Shown here one piece after another: positions 43,774 to 52,056 of a stretch of DNA of 64,000 nt. Numbering within the stretch: the first letter of the stretch is position 1; each line of letters starts with the position of its first letter. Made by a program: the position numbers and the translations under genes. The stretch lies in assembly GCF_005780165.1 (NCBI RefSeq), contig NZ_VAUV01000008.1, positions 62,001-126,000 on the forward strand, written 5' to 3'. Source of the stretch: Phragmitibacter flavus. GTDB taxonomy: Bacteria > Verrucomicrobiota > Verrucomicrobiia > Verrucomicrobiales > Verrucomicrobiaceae. Under the pieces are notes generated by a model that had not been told where the DNA came from, searched no databases, and saw only the letters and a list, made by a program, of their open reading frames with translations.

Positions 43774-44673
43774 TCAATGTTTTTCGTCGTGTGCGTGCTC
43801 GCCTTCGTGCTCGTGCTCGTCATGGGTGGTGGAAAGCTGGATGTAGACCGCGCAGAGAAGGGTGAACACCACCGCCTGCAACAGGCCGATCAGCAGTTCC
43901 ATAAAATAGAAGGGAATCGGAAACAGGATCGAGCCCAGCATTTCAAGCACAGGACCCTTACCGTCCAGCAGACCGCCCATGGTGTGAAGCAGCGTTTCAC
44001 CGGCATACACGTTGCCGTAAAGACGGAGGGAAAGGGACATTGGACGGAACACCATCGACACCACCTCAATGACACCAACCACAAAAAACACCAAGGCAAC
44101 GAAAATCCCGATCAGACCTCGCAGGCCGCCCTTAGGACCAAAGGTGTGTTTGATGAAACCCCACACGCCCAACTCACCAATGGTGATTGCCAGCCAGATC
44201 AACACAAAGCAAAGAGCCATGCCCAGAGTCATGTTCATGTCAGCCGTTGGCGGGCGCAACAGTGGTCGTTCCACGTAGCTGACGGAAAAGAAACCGTGAC
44301 TCTCGCCCCAGCCAATGGTGCCAATGCCGGGAAACAATCCAAACCAGTTGGAGATCAGGATGAAGATGAACAGGGTGGCCAGCAACGGAAATGCCTTTGG
44401 AGCCACTTTGGAGCCCACGATCGCCTCCACGCGGGCATACAAAAATTCGATGACCAACTCGAAAAAATTCTGCGCCTTGTGCGGCACCAACTGCATGTTG
44501 GTGGTGGCCTTGCGGGAAAACCACAGGATCACTCCCAACACCACCAGAGCAACCACCGTTGAGTTGGTGACAAAGGAGAGCAGGTTGTCCTGGCTCAACA
44601 ACGGCATCGCGGATCCGCTTACGGCTGCGAGCACTTGGAGCGGGGCGAGAACGTGATCAATAGAGCCAGTCAT
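43774..44673 (-). CDS. atpB: ATP synthase F0 a subunit
   Basis: A 299-residue membrane protein, first gene of the operon. The essential Arg lies in FRPMSLSLRLYGNVYAGETLLH in the fourth to fifth helix, followed by FYFMELLIGLLQAVVFTLLCAVYIQLST. The C-terminus is a His/Glu-rich tail (HDEHEHEGEHAHDEKH), an unusual feature that could bind metal or simply be soluble. No atpI or atpZ precedes it. The upstream 371 bases contain a CRP-like palindrome. Confidence 0.95.
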   Translation of the reverse strand: MTGSIDHVLAPLQVLAAVSGSAMPLLSQDNLLSFVTNSTVVALVVLGVILWFSRKATTNMQLVPHKAQNFFELVIEFLYARVEAIVGSKVAPKAFPLLATLFIFILISNWFGLFPGIGTIGWGESHGFFSVSYVERPLLRPPTADMNMTLGMALCFVLIWLAITIGELGVWGFIKHTFGPKGGLRGLIGIFVALVFFVVGVIEVVSMVFRPMSLSLRLYGNVYAGETLLHTMGGLLDGKGPVLEMLGSILFPIPFYFMELLIGLLQAVVFTLLCAVYIQLSTTHDEHEHEGEHAHDEKH

Positions 44674-44759
44674 GGAGTCGGAAAAGTCGGCGGTCAGCGA
44701 AACGGGACCCTGATTTAATAGGAGTGACTACAACACGCAAGGTTAATGTGCAAAAAGTT

Positions 44760-44775
44760 TGTGAAATTTTTCACA
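44760..44775. promoter_or_regulatory. TGTGA-N6-TCACA palindrome (CRP/FNR-family-like site) upstream of atpB
   Basis: The 16-base sequence TGTGAAATTTTTCACA matches the consensus for CRP-type dimers exactly in both half sites. It lies 87 bases upstream of the atpB start. On the minus strand a TTGCGT-16-TTAAAT pair downstream of it could be the operon promoter. Regulator and effect are unknown. Confidence 0.55.
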
Positions 44776-45001
44776 AGCGCCGTGCCATGCGGTTTCTAGC
44801 CTCATTGTGTTCGTGTTTGGAAAAACTGTTTCGGGCATGCAAAGCACTTGTTTGTGGTCGTGAAATCAAGCCTTCGAAACGCTCGAATGGCTCTCTCGTC
44901 AATTCATCAACTGCGACAATTTGGTCGCATGCCGTCACTCACGATGGCCCTTTCCCCAGGTTCTGTCAGATGCCTCTAATGCAACTCCTGAATTTTGCCA
45001 T
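44776..45001. other. Gap between the atp promoter region and the tRNA promoter, no gene seen
   Basis: Nothing protein-like is visible. ORFs here have no codon bias. A heptad pair TTTGCCA TTTGCCA spans about 44994-45007, ending inside the tRNA -35 region. Confidence 0.5.
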
Positions 45002-45030
45002 TTGCCATTTCCGGACACCCGATGTTAGAT
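45002..45030 (+). promoter_or_regulatory. Promoter of tRNA-Val
   Basis: TTGCCA (45002-45007), a 17-base spacer and TTAGAT (45025-45030), 14 bases before the mature tRNA 5' end. Confidence 0.5.
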
Positions 45031-45044
45031 GTTGTTCTAATTCC

Positions 45045-45119
45045 GCGCAGATAGCTCAGCGGTAGAGCGGCTCGTTTACACCGAGTTGGTCGGGGGTTCG
45101 ATCCCCTCTCTGCGCACCA
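45045..45119 (+). tRNA. tRNA-Val (anticodon UAC), CCA encoded
   Basis: The cloverleaf is complete: acceptor GCGCAGA (45045-45051) with TCTGCGC (45109-45115), D-arm GCTC/GAGC, anticodon stem GCTCG/CGAGT with loop TTTACAC, T-arm GGGGG-TTCGATC-CCCTC, discriminator A and encoded CCA (45117-45119). Anticodon TAC reads valine codons. Confidence 0.95.
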
Positions 45120-45162
45120 CGCTAATTACGACCGCTTTAGGCATCAGTTCATCAGCCCTAAG

Positions 45163-45823
45163 GAAGGTATCAGTGGTTTTGACGATCCCCGTTACGAGAA
45201 ATGTTCTCAACGGCTCGCAAAATTGAGGGAGATTCGGCGTTATGCTTGCCGCATTGATGTGCTGGAGTGCACGCAAGATTACGACGAAGTGACGGAGATT
45301 TTCGTCCGCTTGAACTCTCTCGGAGCCAAGTTGCGTAGTGCCGATCTGGCGTTGGCTCAGATCACGGCAAAGTGGCGTCATTCACTGGCGACCTTCCACG
45401 AGTTCAAAAAAAACAATTCCGCAGAGATGGCTTTGATCTCGATCTGGGCATCCACCTCAGGAACCTCATCGCTTTTGCCACGGGGCAATCGAGGTTTCAG
45501 ACGGTTGCCGGTCTTCCTCTGCCTATTCTCCAAGGTGCATGGAAGCGCTGCTGCCGGGGTATGGAATTCGTGTCGACAGCCCGGTGCTTCGATCCTCTCC
45601 GTTCCTCCTGGTGACTCTCGCCTTCTACGGTCATCGGCGAGACTATCATCTCAGTCTTCAGGAAGAGCGAAAACTTAACCTGTGGAGCCTGCTTGCCAAT
45701 GCCGAAGGCCGTTGTTCCCGGGGATCGAGTGAAACAAACCTCGATCACGACCTTGCCATTCTTCGGGAAGGAGGGGCCCGATTGTGCTCGAAGGTGCACG
45801 CAGATCTTCATTGCCGGAAGTGA
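45163..45823 (+). pseudogene. Broken DUF262 (GmrSD-type) gene fragment next to tRNA-Val
   Basis: Three successive frames together match the C-terminal half of DUF262/GmrSD N-domain proteins. 45163 to about 45415: FDDPRYEKCSQRLAKLREI, then EVTEIFVRLNSLGAKLRSADLALAQI. Then, after a run of eight A (about 45406-45413), the next frame gives DGFDLDLGIHLRNLIAFATG and TVAGLPLPILQGAWKR. From about 45570 a third frame gives VDSPVLRSSPFLLVTLAFYG, EERKLNLWSLLANAEGRCSRG and SSETNLDHDLAIL. The DUF262 N-terminus with its active-site motif is missing. The fragment starts 44 bases after a tRNA, a usual integration site, so it is likely a remnant of a defence island. Confidence 0.8.
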
Positions 45824-45907
45824 TGTTGAACCCGATCCATCTCTTCTACAGCGGTTCGAATCAATTCATCTTCCTCCATGCAGTCTTCTAGTGTGGGGGT
45901 AGACCAA

Positions 45908-48046
45908 CTACTTCGCACTCGCCGATGGCTGTTCTGGAAGCGCGAAAGCAACGATGCTGCCACCCGCAGGGCGACCGGATTTGCCGCCGCCCGCGGAGAT
46001 GACGACGAATTGTCGACCGCCGGCCATGTAGGTGCTCGGCGTCGCATTGCCGCTGAACGGCAGTGGAGCTTGCCAGAGGATTTCGCCGGTGTCCTTGTCG
46101 AAACCACGGATCGTTTCGTCGGCGGTTGCAGCAATGAAAATCACGCCGCCGCTGGTGACCACCGGACCGCCATAATTCTCCGTCCCTGTTGGCGGCAGGC
46201 CGCGCTCGGTGAGCGCCTTGTATTCGCCGAGCGGCACCTTCCATTTCAGCTCGCCGGTGTTGAGATCGACGGCGTTGAGCGTGCCCCACGGCGGTTTGAT
46301 GGCGGGGTAGCCTTCCTTGTCCAGAAACCGTTTGAATCCTGCAAACGCATAAGGTGGATCCTTGCGGGCCTTGGCAGGAGTCGCTGCGGTTGGTTCGTCA
46401 CTTCGGCCGGTGGCGGGTGGCGGAGCGATGCCGAGGATGTAATCGAGAATCGCTTCACGCTCGCCTTCCGAGAGGCGATCAAAGGCCGGCATGCGACCGG
46501 CACCGAGCTTGGTGACCTGCATCATCTGCTCGCGCGTCTTGCGCTGGAGCACCCCGACGAGTGGTGGAAACCCGCTCTGCAAATTACCGGTGAAATCCAG
46601 CCCGTGGCAGGCAGCACAGTTCAGCATGTATTCCTTTTTGCCACGTGGAAGCGGTGTGCCGTCGGCGTTGCGCGTCTCGACCATCTGCATGATCCACGGC
46701 ATCTCGTTGACGTTCACATAATAGACGCCATCGGGATCGACCGCGCCGCCTCCCCATTCCATGCCGCCATCAAAGCCGGGAAACATGATCGTCTCCTTGA
46801 TGCTAGGCGCAGGGAATGGACCGTGATTCGGAGAGCTCTGCACTTTGTTGATCGTAAGTAGGGCAGCCTCGGGCGAGATCGTGGAAATATCCTCCAAGGT
46901 ATAATTCTGCCGCATCAGCGGGGCAGGTTTGGTGGGGAAAGGTTGGGTCGGCCATGCCTGTTCGCCGCGCAGTTCGGAAGCTGGCACGGGTTTCTCTTCG
47001 ATCGGCCAAAGCGGCTCACCCGTCACGCGATCAAAGACGAAGACATAACCGTGCTTTGTGCCCTGCGCCACGGCGTCGATCTTCCTGCCTTGATGCGTGA
47101 CCGTGAGAAGAATCGGCGGGCAAGGAAGGTCCTTGTCGAGCAAGTCGTGATGCACAATCTGGAAATGCCAAAGCCGCTTGCCCGTGGTGGCGTCGAGCGC
47201 GACGATGGAATTGGCAAAGAGATTTTGTCCATGTCGATCTGCCCCATAAAAATCCGGCTCAGCGGTCTTCGTCGCGACATAAACAATCCCACGCTTTTCA
47301 TCGAGCGCCTGTCCAGGCCATGGCATCAGCCCCGTCGCTGTCTTGTAGGCCTCCGGCGGCCACGTGTTGTGACCCGCTTCACCTGGCCGCGGAATGAGAT
47401 GGAAAATCCAGCGCCGCGCGCCAGTCCGCACATCCAACGCCCGCACGGCCCCCGGACCGCCGATTCCGCCGATGATCATCGTGTCCTTGTAGATGATCCC
47501 GGGCGTGTTCAGTCCCACGGCAGGCGGTTTTTCGGTATCGAGTCCGGTGCCTAGATGAATCGACCCATTATCGCCGAAGCTGGCAAGCGTCTTTCCCGTC
47601 TTCGGATCAATGGCGAAAAGGTAATTCCCCACCGCCGTAAAAATCCGTTGCTCGCCGCCCTCGTCGTTCTGCCAGAACACAAGCCCGCGCTGCCGGCTCT
47701 TGCCAGCACCGGAGCGTTCGCCCGCCGGGTTCCATTCCCAAATTTTAGTCCCCGTGACTGCGTCGAGCGCGATCACCTTACGGGTCGGGGACGCCGTGTA
47801 GAGCACGCCTGCGACGATGAGGTTGTTCGCCTGATACTCGCCCTTGTCCCCCGTCTCGTAAGTCCACGCGACTTTGAGTTGCGCCACATTGCTGCGGTCA
47901 ATCTGCTTTAGCTGGGAGTAGTTGCTGCGCCCTTTGTCACCCAGATAAATCGACCAATCCTCATCGCCCGCGCGGGCAAATGGAGCGCATACATGCAGCG
48001 AAGAGACCATGGAAAGGCCGAGACCAAAAACGATGCGGGAAAACAT
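45908..48046 (-). CDS. PQQ-dependent dehydrogenase with cytochrome c insert
   Basis: A 712-residue quinoprotein with a signal peptide (1-26) and beta-propeller W-motif repeats (e.g. KVAWTYETGDKGEYQ, RLWHFQIVHHDLLDKDLPC). A cytochrome c domain is inserted at about 475-545 (YMLNCAACHGLDFTGN, then GRMPAFDRLSEGEREAILDYIL), and the propeller resumes at about 575 (KRFLDKEGYPAIKPPWGTLNAVDLNTGELKWKVPLGEY). It resembles membrane-independent glucose or alcohol dehydrogenases found in Planctomycetes and Acidobacteria. It should pass electrons from PQQ to haem in the periplasm. Codon use differs from the sulfatase region. Confidence 0.9.
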   Translation of the reverse strand: MFSRIVFGLGLSMVSSLHVCAPFARAGDEDWSIYLGDKGRSNYSQLKQIDRSNVAQLKVAWTYETGDKGEYQANNLIVAGVLYTASPTRKVIALDAVTGTKIWEWNPAGERSGAGKSRQRGLVFWQNDEGGEQRIFTAVGNYLFAIDPKTGKTLASFGDNGSIHLGTGLDTEKPPAVGLNTPGIIYKDTMIIGGIGGPGAVRALDVRTGARRWIFHLIPRPGEAGHNTWPPEAYKTATGLMPWPGQALDEKRGIVYVATKTAEPDFYGADRHGQNLFANSIVALDATTGKRLWHFQIVHHDLLDKDLPCPPILLTVTHQGRKIDAVAQGTKHGYVFVFDRVTGEPLWPIEEKPVPASELRGEQAWPTQPFPTKPAPLMRQNYTLEDISTISPEAALLTINKVQSSPNHGPFPAPSIKETIMFPGFDGGMEWGGGAVDPDGVYYVNVNEMPWIMQMVETRNADGTPLPRGKKEYMLNCAACHGLDFTGNLQSGFPPLVGVLQRKTREQMMQVTKLGAGRMPAFDRLSEGEREAILDYILGIAPPPATGRSDEPTAATPAKARKDPPYAFAGFKRFLDKEGYPAIKPPWGTLNAVDLNTGELKWKVPLGEYKALTERGLPPTGTENYGGPVVTSGGVIFIAATADETIRGFDKDTGEILWQAPLPFSGNATPSTYMAGGRQFVVISAGGGKSGRPAGGSIVAFALPEQPSASAK

Positions 48047-48824
48047 GCGATGAGCACTACCACAACATGATTCTTGTGGAAAAGAAAAAGCTCGCTACGT
48101 CAGGTGGTCGCCCTGGCAAGGCAATTCAGCACTTTGCCGCCCCCTCCGTCGCCGTCTCTCAGGCGGGAAGGGAGCAAAGATGTCAGCGCTTTCTCGCAGA
48201 CTCGCTACAAACGTCTCAGAATCGCGGAAGAAGGGTATGCTGGATGCTTGAGCGGACGGCATAGGTGGCATGAAGGGATGGCCAAAGAAAAGCCCTCCCA
48301 TTATCGGAAGGGCGATTTTGTGTGGCGTGTTGGTCTGTCCAGGCAATCACAGTTCCAACTGGCGGGTGGTGTGGCGGGCGCGGCCTTCGGCCTTCGGACC
48401 AGCGGCTCAGGCGGGCAATGTCTTGGTCCATAGGTTTATCGGTGTGCGAAGGGGACGGACTGGTTATCCGGCTTTTTTATATTCACAGTCAAAGAACATC
48501 CGGTGCAAGCATCGATCCAATTCGTCGCTAAATGGATCGGACCCAATGAATTTAAAGCACCGATCAGCAGCGTCTTCTCGTTCTGCGTCCATCACGTCGG
48601 TCGTAACGCCTGGATTGTCACTGTCCGTCAAACCAGCTTGTTCACCCCGGTCACCCTGGGCGATTTCAGCTCCGATTTTCTACCTCAAAATGTCCATGGA
48701 GACATCAGCGCTTTCCCGCTTTTCTGATGATCATTTCACCGCAGGTTTCATCCCCCTTGGGGGCGTTTTTCCTACTGAGACTAAAGGACTTGTCGGGTCG
48801 TCGCAAACTGGATTAACTGCTTCC
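48047..48824. other. 778-base gap between the PQQ dehydrogenase and glycan block, no confident gene
   Basis: A long frame (48270-48824) runs into the glycosyltransferase gene but has no protein-like composition, so it is left out. Hairpins are seen at 48291-48312 (GCCCT/AGGGC flanking ATTATCGGA) and at 48752-48770 (CCCCC-TT-GGGGG followed by CG and TTTTT), the latter terminator-like on the plus strand. Lack of codon bias and a mosaic look fit decayed DNA at the edge of a transferred block. Confidence 0.45.
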
Positions 48825-49556
48825 ATGTCTGGTCATCCCGAAAATGAAATTCCCCTCATCGGCTCGCTGAGCGTGGTCATGCCAGCCTATAACGAAGAAC
48901 GTTTCATCTACGCATGTCTTCTTCGTGTTCTCCGGGAACCATCAGTGAAAGAAATTATTGTCGTGGATGATGCCTCCCAGGACTCGACGGCGTCTGTAGT
49001 GGAGAGCATTGTCAAGCAATATCCTGCTGTGCGGTTGGAACGTCACCTCCATAACAAAGGCAAAGGAGCGGCATTGCGGACAGGGTTTGCCCTGGCTATT
49101 GGTGAGGTGGTTCTCGTTCAGGACGCGGATCTCGAATACGATCCCATCGAATACGAAAAGGTTCTCCGCCCCATTCTTCAGGGACACGCCGATGTCGTTT
49201 TTGGATCGCGATTTCTTGGAGGCGGGGCCCACCGGGTTCATTACTTCTGGCACTACGTGGGCAACAAGCTTCTTACTTTGCTGTCCAATTGCTTTTCCGG
49301 CCTGAACCTCACAGACATGGAAAGTGGCATGAAGTTGTTCCGCAGAGACGTATTGGAGCGGTTGGATCTAAAGGAATCTCGCTTTAGCATCGAGCCAGAA
49401 ATGGTTGCCAAAGTGGCGGGCTTGGGGGTGAGGGTCTATGAAGTGCCAATATCCTATTATGGTCGGAGTTATGCTGAAGGCAAAAAAATTGTCTGGCAAG
49501 ACGGAGCCCATGCCTTTTGGGCTATTCTGAAATACGGCATAGGTCGCTGGCTTTAG
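48825..49556 (+). CDS. Family 2 glycosyltransferase, dolichyl-phosphate mannosyltransferase (DPM1)-like
   Basis: Starting at ATG 48825 the protein has 243 residues: LSVVMPAYNEERFIYACLLRVLREP, EIIVVDDASQDSTASVVESIVKQY, GKGAALRTGFALAIGEVVLVQDADLEYDPIEYEKVLRP (DAD/DxD) and a C-terminal GVRVYEVPISYYGRSYAEGKKI. This is the soluble GT-A of the polyprenyl-phosphate sugar transferase type. The frame is open far upstream, so an earlier start (e.g. ATG 48694) cannot be excluded. It heads a plus-strand glycan block in which a UbiA-like protein and a membrane protein resembling GT-C enzymes could use a lipid-linked sugar. Confidence 0.88.
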   Translation: MSGHPENEIPLIGSLSVVMPAYNEERFIYACLLRVLREPSVKEIIVVDDASQDSTASVVESIVKQYPAVRLERHLHNKGKGAALRTGFALAIGEVVLVQDADLEYDPIEYEKVLRPILQGHADVVFGSRFLGGGAHRVHYFWHYVGNKLLTLLSNCFSGLNLTDMESGMKLFRRDVLERLDLKESRFSIEPEMVAKVAGLGVRVYEVPISYYGRSYAEGKKIVWQDGAHAFWAILKYGIGRWL

Positions 49557-49618
49557 CCAAACCACCGCCAGCCGAAACATAAAACCTAACTGGCATTGCT
49601 GACCTTATCCTTATAAAT

Positions 49619-51853
49619 ATGACCAATAAATCCACGCCAATCATTGTAGCGGGAATGCATCGATCAGGAACCTCGTTGGTGGCATCTCTATTATCTGCTC
49701 TTGGTGCCAACATGGGGCAGAAATTGTTGGCAGCAGATGAGCGCAATCCTCGCGGCTATTTCGAGGATGTGGATTTTCTTGATTTCCAGCGCAGACTTCT
49801 TGCCGACCATTGTCTGCCAGACGATAACGGTCATCCTGATTGGGGCTGGACAGAGAGTGAGCAGTTGGACCAACAAGGCATAAAGGCTTATGGCGAATAC
49901 GCGAGAAAATTGCTGATTACTCAAACGGAGGGTCGGGGATTATGGGGCTGGAAAGATCCTCGCACGACGCTTCTTCTCGACTTCTGGAACGCCTTGCTGG
50001 ACAACGCTGTCTACATTCTAGTCTATCGTTTCCCATGGGATGTGGCCGACTCACTCCAGAGGATAGGAGAACCGCTCTTTACTCGTCACCCGGATTACGC
50101 CTATCGGATATGGAGATTTTATAACCAACACCTTCTCGATTTTTATAGGAAGAACTCGTCCAAGTGCCTGCTTGTGTCTGTGAACGCCCTTCAGCAGAAT
50201 CCTAATCAATTGGCGACCCTGATTCACAATAAATTCAAACTTGAGTTGTCCTCAGTTGATTTGACGGGCCTATACGAAAAGGATTTGCTTGCCCGCACCG
50301 ATGCGGAAGATCCACTGATTGATCTTGTGGCAGCCACCTATCCGCAATGCACGAATTTGCTGGAGCAACTTGATGATCTCGCCGATCTCTCGAGTTATGG
50401 ACTTTGGCGGGTGAATCCACTGAAGTTCATATCCGGGACAAGCCAGGACCAACTCTCTTCCATTCCTGTGAAGGTGTCGGTTATTATCCCCTGTTTTAAT
50501 GACGGTCGATTTTTAATCGATGCCATTGCAAGCGTTGAAAGGTTTGCCCCTGAAAATTGTGAACTCATCTTAGTAAACGATGGTTCAAACGAAAAAGTAA
50601 CATTGGAGATCCTCGAAACCCTCGCAGAGACAGGATATCGCATCCTCAACCAGGAAAACCTTGGGCTTTCAGCCGCAAGAAATGCGGGAATTCACCAGGC
50701 TTCGGGGTGTTACATTCTTCCTCTCGATGCCGACAACCGACTGCGGGCTGGTTTTATCGAATCTGCCATCAAAGAACTCGAATCGTCATCAACTACAGGA
50801 GTCGTTTATGGCTACCGCCAATTCTTCGGGTTGAAAACAGGGACCGATGAAGTCGGGGAGTTTAATTTGGAGGAAATGCTGAAATTTAATTACATCGACG
50901 CCTGCGCGGTGTTCAGACGGCAGGTCTGGGACGATTGTAAAGGTTATGATCAAAACATGTCACCCCTGGAAGATTGGGATCTGTGGATTGGCGCAGCTGA
51001 AAAGGGGTGGCGTTTCCATCGTCTTACTCTAGTCACATTTGACTACCGGATAAGACCTGAATCGTTGCTATCAATGGTTGATGATGCAGCGTTGGTTGAA
51101 AGGTTGTTCGCGGCCATGATCGAGAAACACTACGAGCTCTATCAACCCCGATTGATCAAGCAACTGGCAGAGATGAAAAGAAACTCGGCGCACCTCACTG
51201 CCAGCGTCCGCCGCTTGTCTGATGAAAATGATCGGCTCAGGGGGGAATTGTTGACAACCTCGACCACGCATGGCCAGAGTCCGCAGCCTGTTGAGCACGG
51301 TGGATACGCCGGGAACCCAATTGCTCAAGACCGTCACACGATGAAACAGGGGCAGACCATCGCTCCCCCGCTTCTTGATGATCTGGTCAATGAGACAATT
51401 TCCGGCAGCCGTGATGTGCGTGTGGGAGATCGTTTTTTGCTCAAAGGCATCATCCCAAAGTGGGCTGCGGATAGTCTGCGATTGATCTGCCTTTGGGAGA
51501 GCTTGTTGGATCAACGCCTGAATGCCATTCAGGCAATCCACTTTGTTGCAGATGACGGAAAACTTTTGGGAGGGGCAGACCATCCACAGGATGAAAACAA
51601 CCGCTTCATCAGGCAGGGCCAGGTTTGGGTGGACATCGCAACCATGAGCAACACCCAGCTGAGCCATGCAAAATATTTAGGCTTCGGCATCTACATGCTG
51701 GGCGGGGAACTAATGCCCATTGAAAACGGGGTTCGCGATTGGAACAATCGCCGCCTGCTGGTCGACATTTTGGCTGAGACCGCACCGCCGGATAGCTTCC
51801 CGCAAGAGAGAACAAGTAATCCCCATTCGTCGAATACCACGTCAACCTCTTGA
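49619..51853 (+). CDS. Sulfotransferase-glycosyltransferase fusion
   Basis: The protein has 744 residues. Residues about 8-230 are a PAPS-dependent sulfotransferase: IIVAGMHRSGTSLVASLLSAL is the 5'-phosphosulfate loop and GLWGWKDPRTTLLLDFWN, VYILVYRFPWDVADSLQ the 3'-phosphate region. Residues about 288-480 are a GT2 GT-A domain (VSVIIPCFNDGRFLIDAI, LILVNDGSNEKV, GCYILPLDADNRLRAGF with DAD, LEDWDLWIGAAEKGWRF). A coiled stretch (about 525-550) precedes a C-terminal domain, about 590-744, of unknown type. The fusion could add a sugar and sulfate it. APS kinase is encoded 3.9 kb downstream. Confidence 0.85.
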   Translation: MTNKSTPIIVAGMHRSGTSLVASLLSALGANMGQKLLAADERNPRGYFEDVDFLDFQRRLLADHCLPDDNGHPDWGWTESEQLDQQGIKAYGEYARKLLITQTEGRGLWGWKDPRTTLLLDFWNALLDNAVYILVYRFPWDVADSLQRIGEPLFTRHPDYAYRIWRFYNQHLLDFYRKNSSKCLLVSVNALQQNPNQLATLIHNKFKLELSSVDLTGLYEKDLLARTDAEDPLIDLVAATYPQCTNLLEQLDDLADLSSYGLWRVNPLKFISGTSQDQLSSIPVKVSVIIPCFNDGRFLIDAIASVERFAPENCELILVNDGSNEKVTLEILETLAETGYRILNQENLGLSAARNAGIHQASGCYILPLDADNRLRAGFIESAIKELESSSTTGVVYGYRQFFGLKTGTDEVGEFNLEEMLKFNYIDACAVFRRQVWDDCKGYDQNMSPLEDWDLWIGAAEKGWRFHRLTLVTFDYRIRPESLLSMVDDAALVERLFAAMIEKHYELYQPRLIKQLAEMKRNSAHLTASVRRLSDENDRLRGELLTTSTTHGQSPQPVEHGGYAGNPIAQDRHTMKQGQTIAPPLLDDLVNETISGSRDVRVGDRFLLKGIIPKWAADSLRLICLWESLLDQRLNAIQAIHFVADDGKLLGGADHPQDENNRFIRQGQVWVDIATMSNTQLSHAKYLGFGIYMLGGELMPIENGVRDWNNRRLLVDILAETAPPDSFPQERTSNPHSSNTTSTS

Positions 51854-52056
51854 GCTTCCAAGACTGGAAAATCAGCCAAAATCTTACGAAGGCACGGCAT
51901 CATTGACTGGCGATTAAAATTGCTGCCTTTCCGTCGGCTAAGTTTAGTCTACGCAGTGGGTTAAAGTGTATTTGTGTGACGGCTTTGCCTTGCATGGCTT
52001 CAACGGGCGATGAACAGTCGAGTTCGAATCGCATCGGGACATCAGACCTGTCCGCG

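Noticed and set aside
45076-45381. Minus-strand 101-codon frame overlapping the tRNA
   Set aside because: It begins inside the tRNA and runs antisense to it and to the DUF262 remnant; the tRNA portion gives the familiar false EGIEPPTNS peptide.
48752-48770. Intrinsic terminator (CCCCC-TT-GGGGG-CG-TTTTT)
   Set aside because: The loop is very small and no plus-strand gene ends just upstream; kept only as a note in the gap entry.
48270-48824. 185-codon upstream extension of the DPM1-like glycosyltransferase
   Set aside because: The segment has no protein-like composition, no membrane or signal sequence and two hairpins; glycosyltransferases of this type start close to the SVVMPAYNEE motif.
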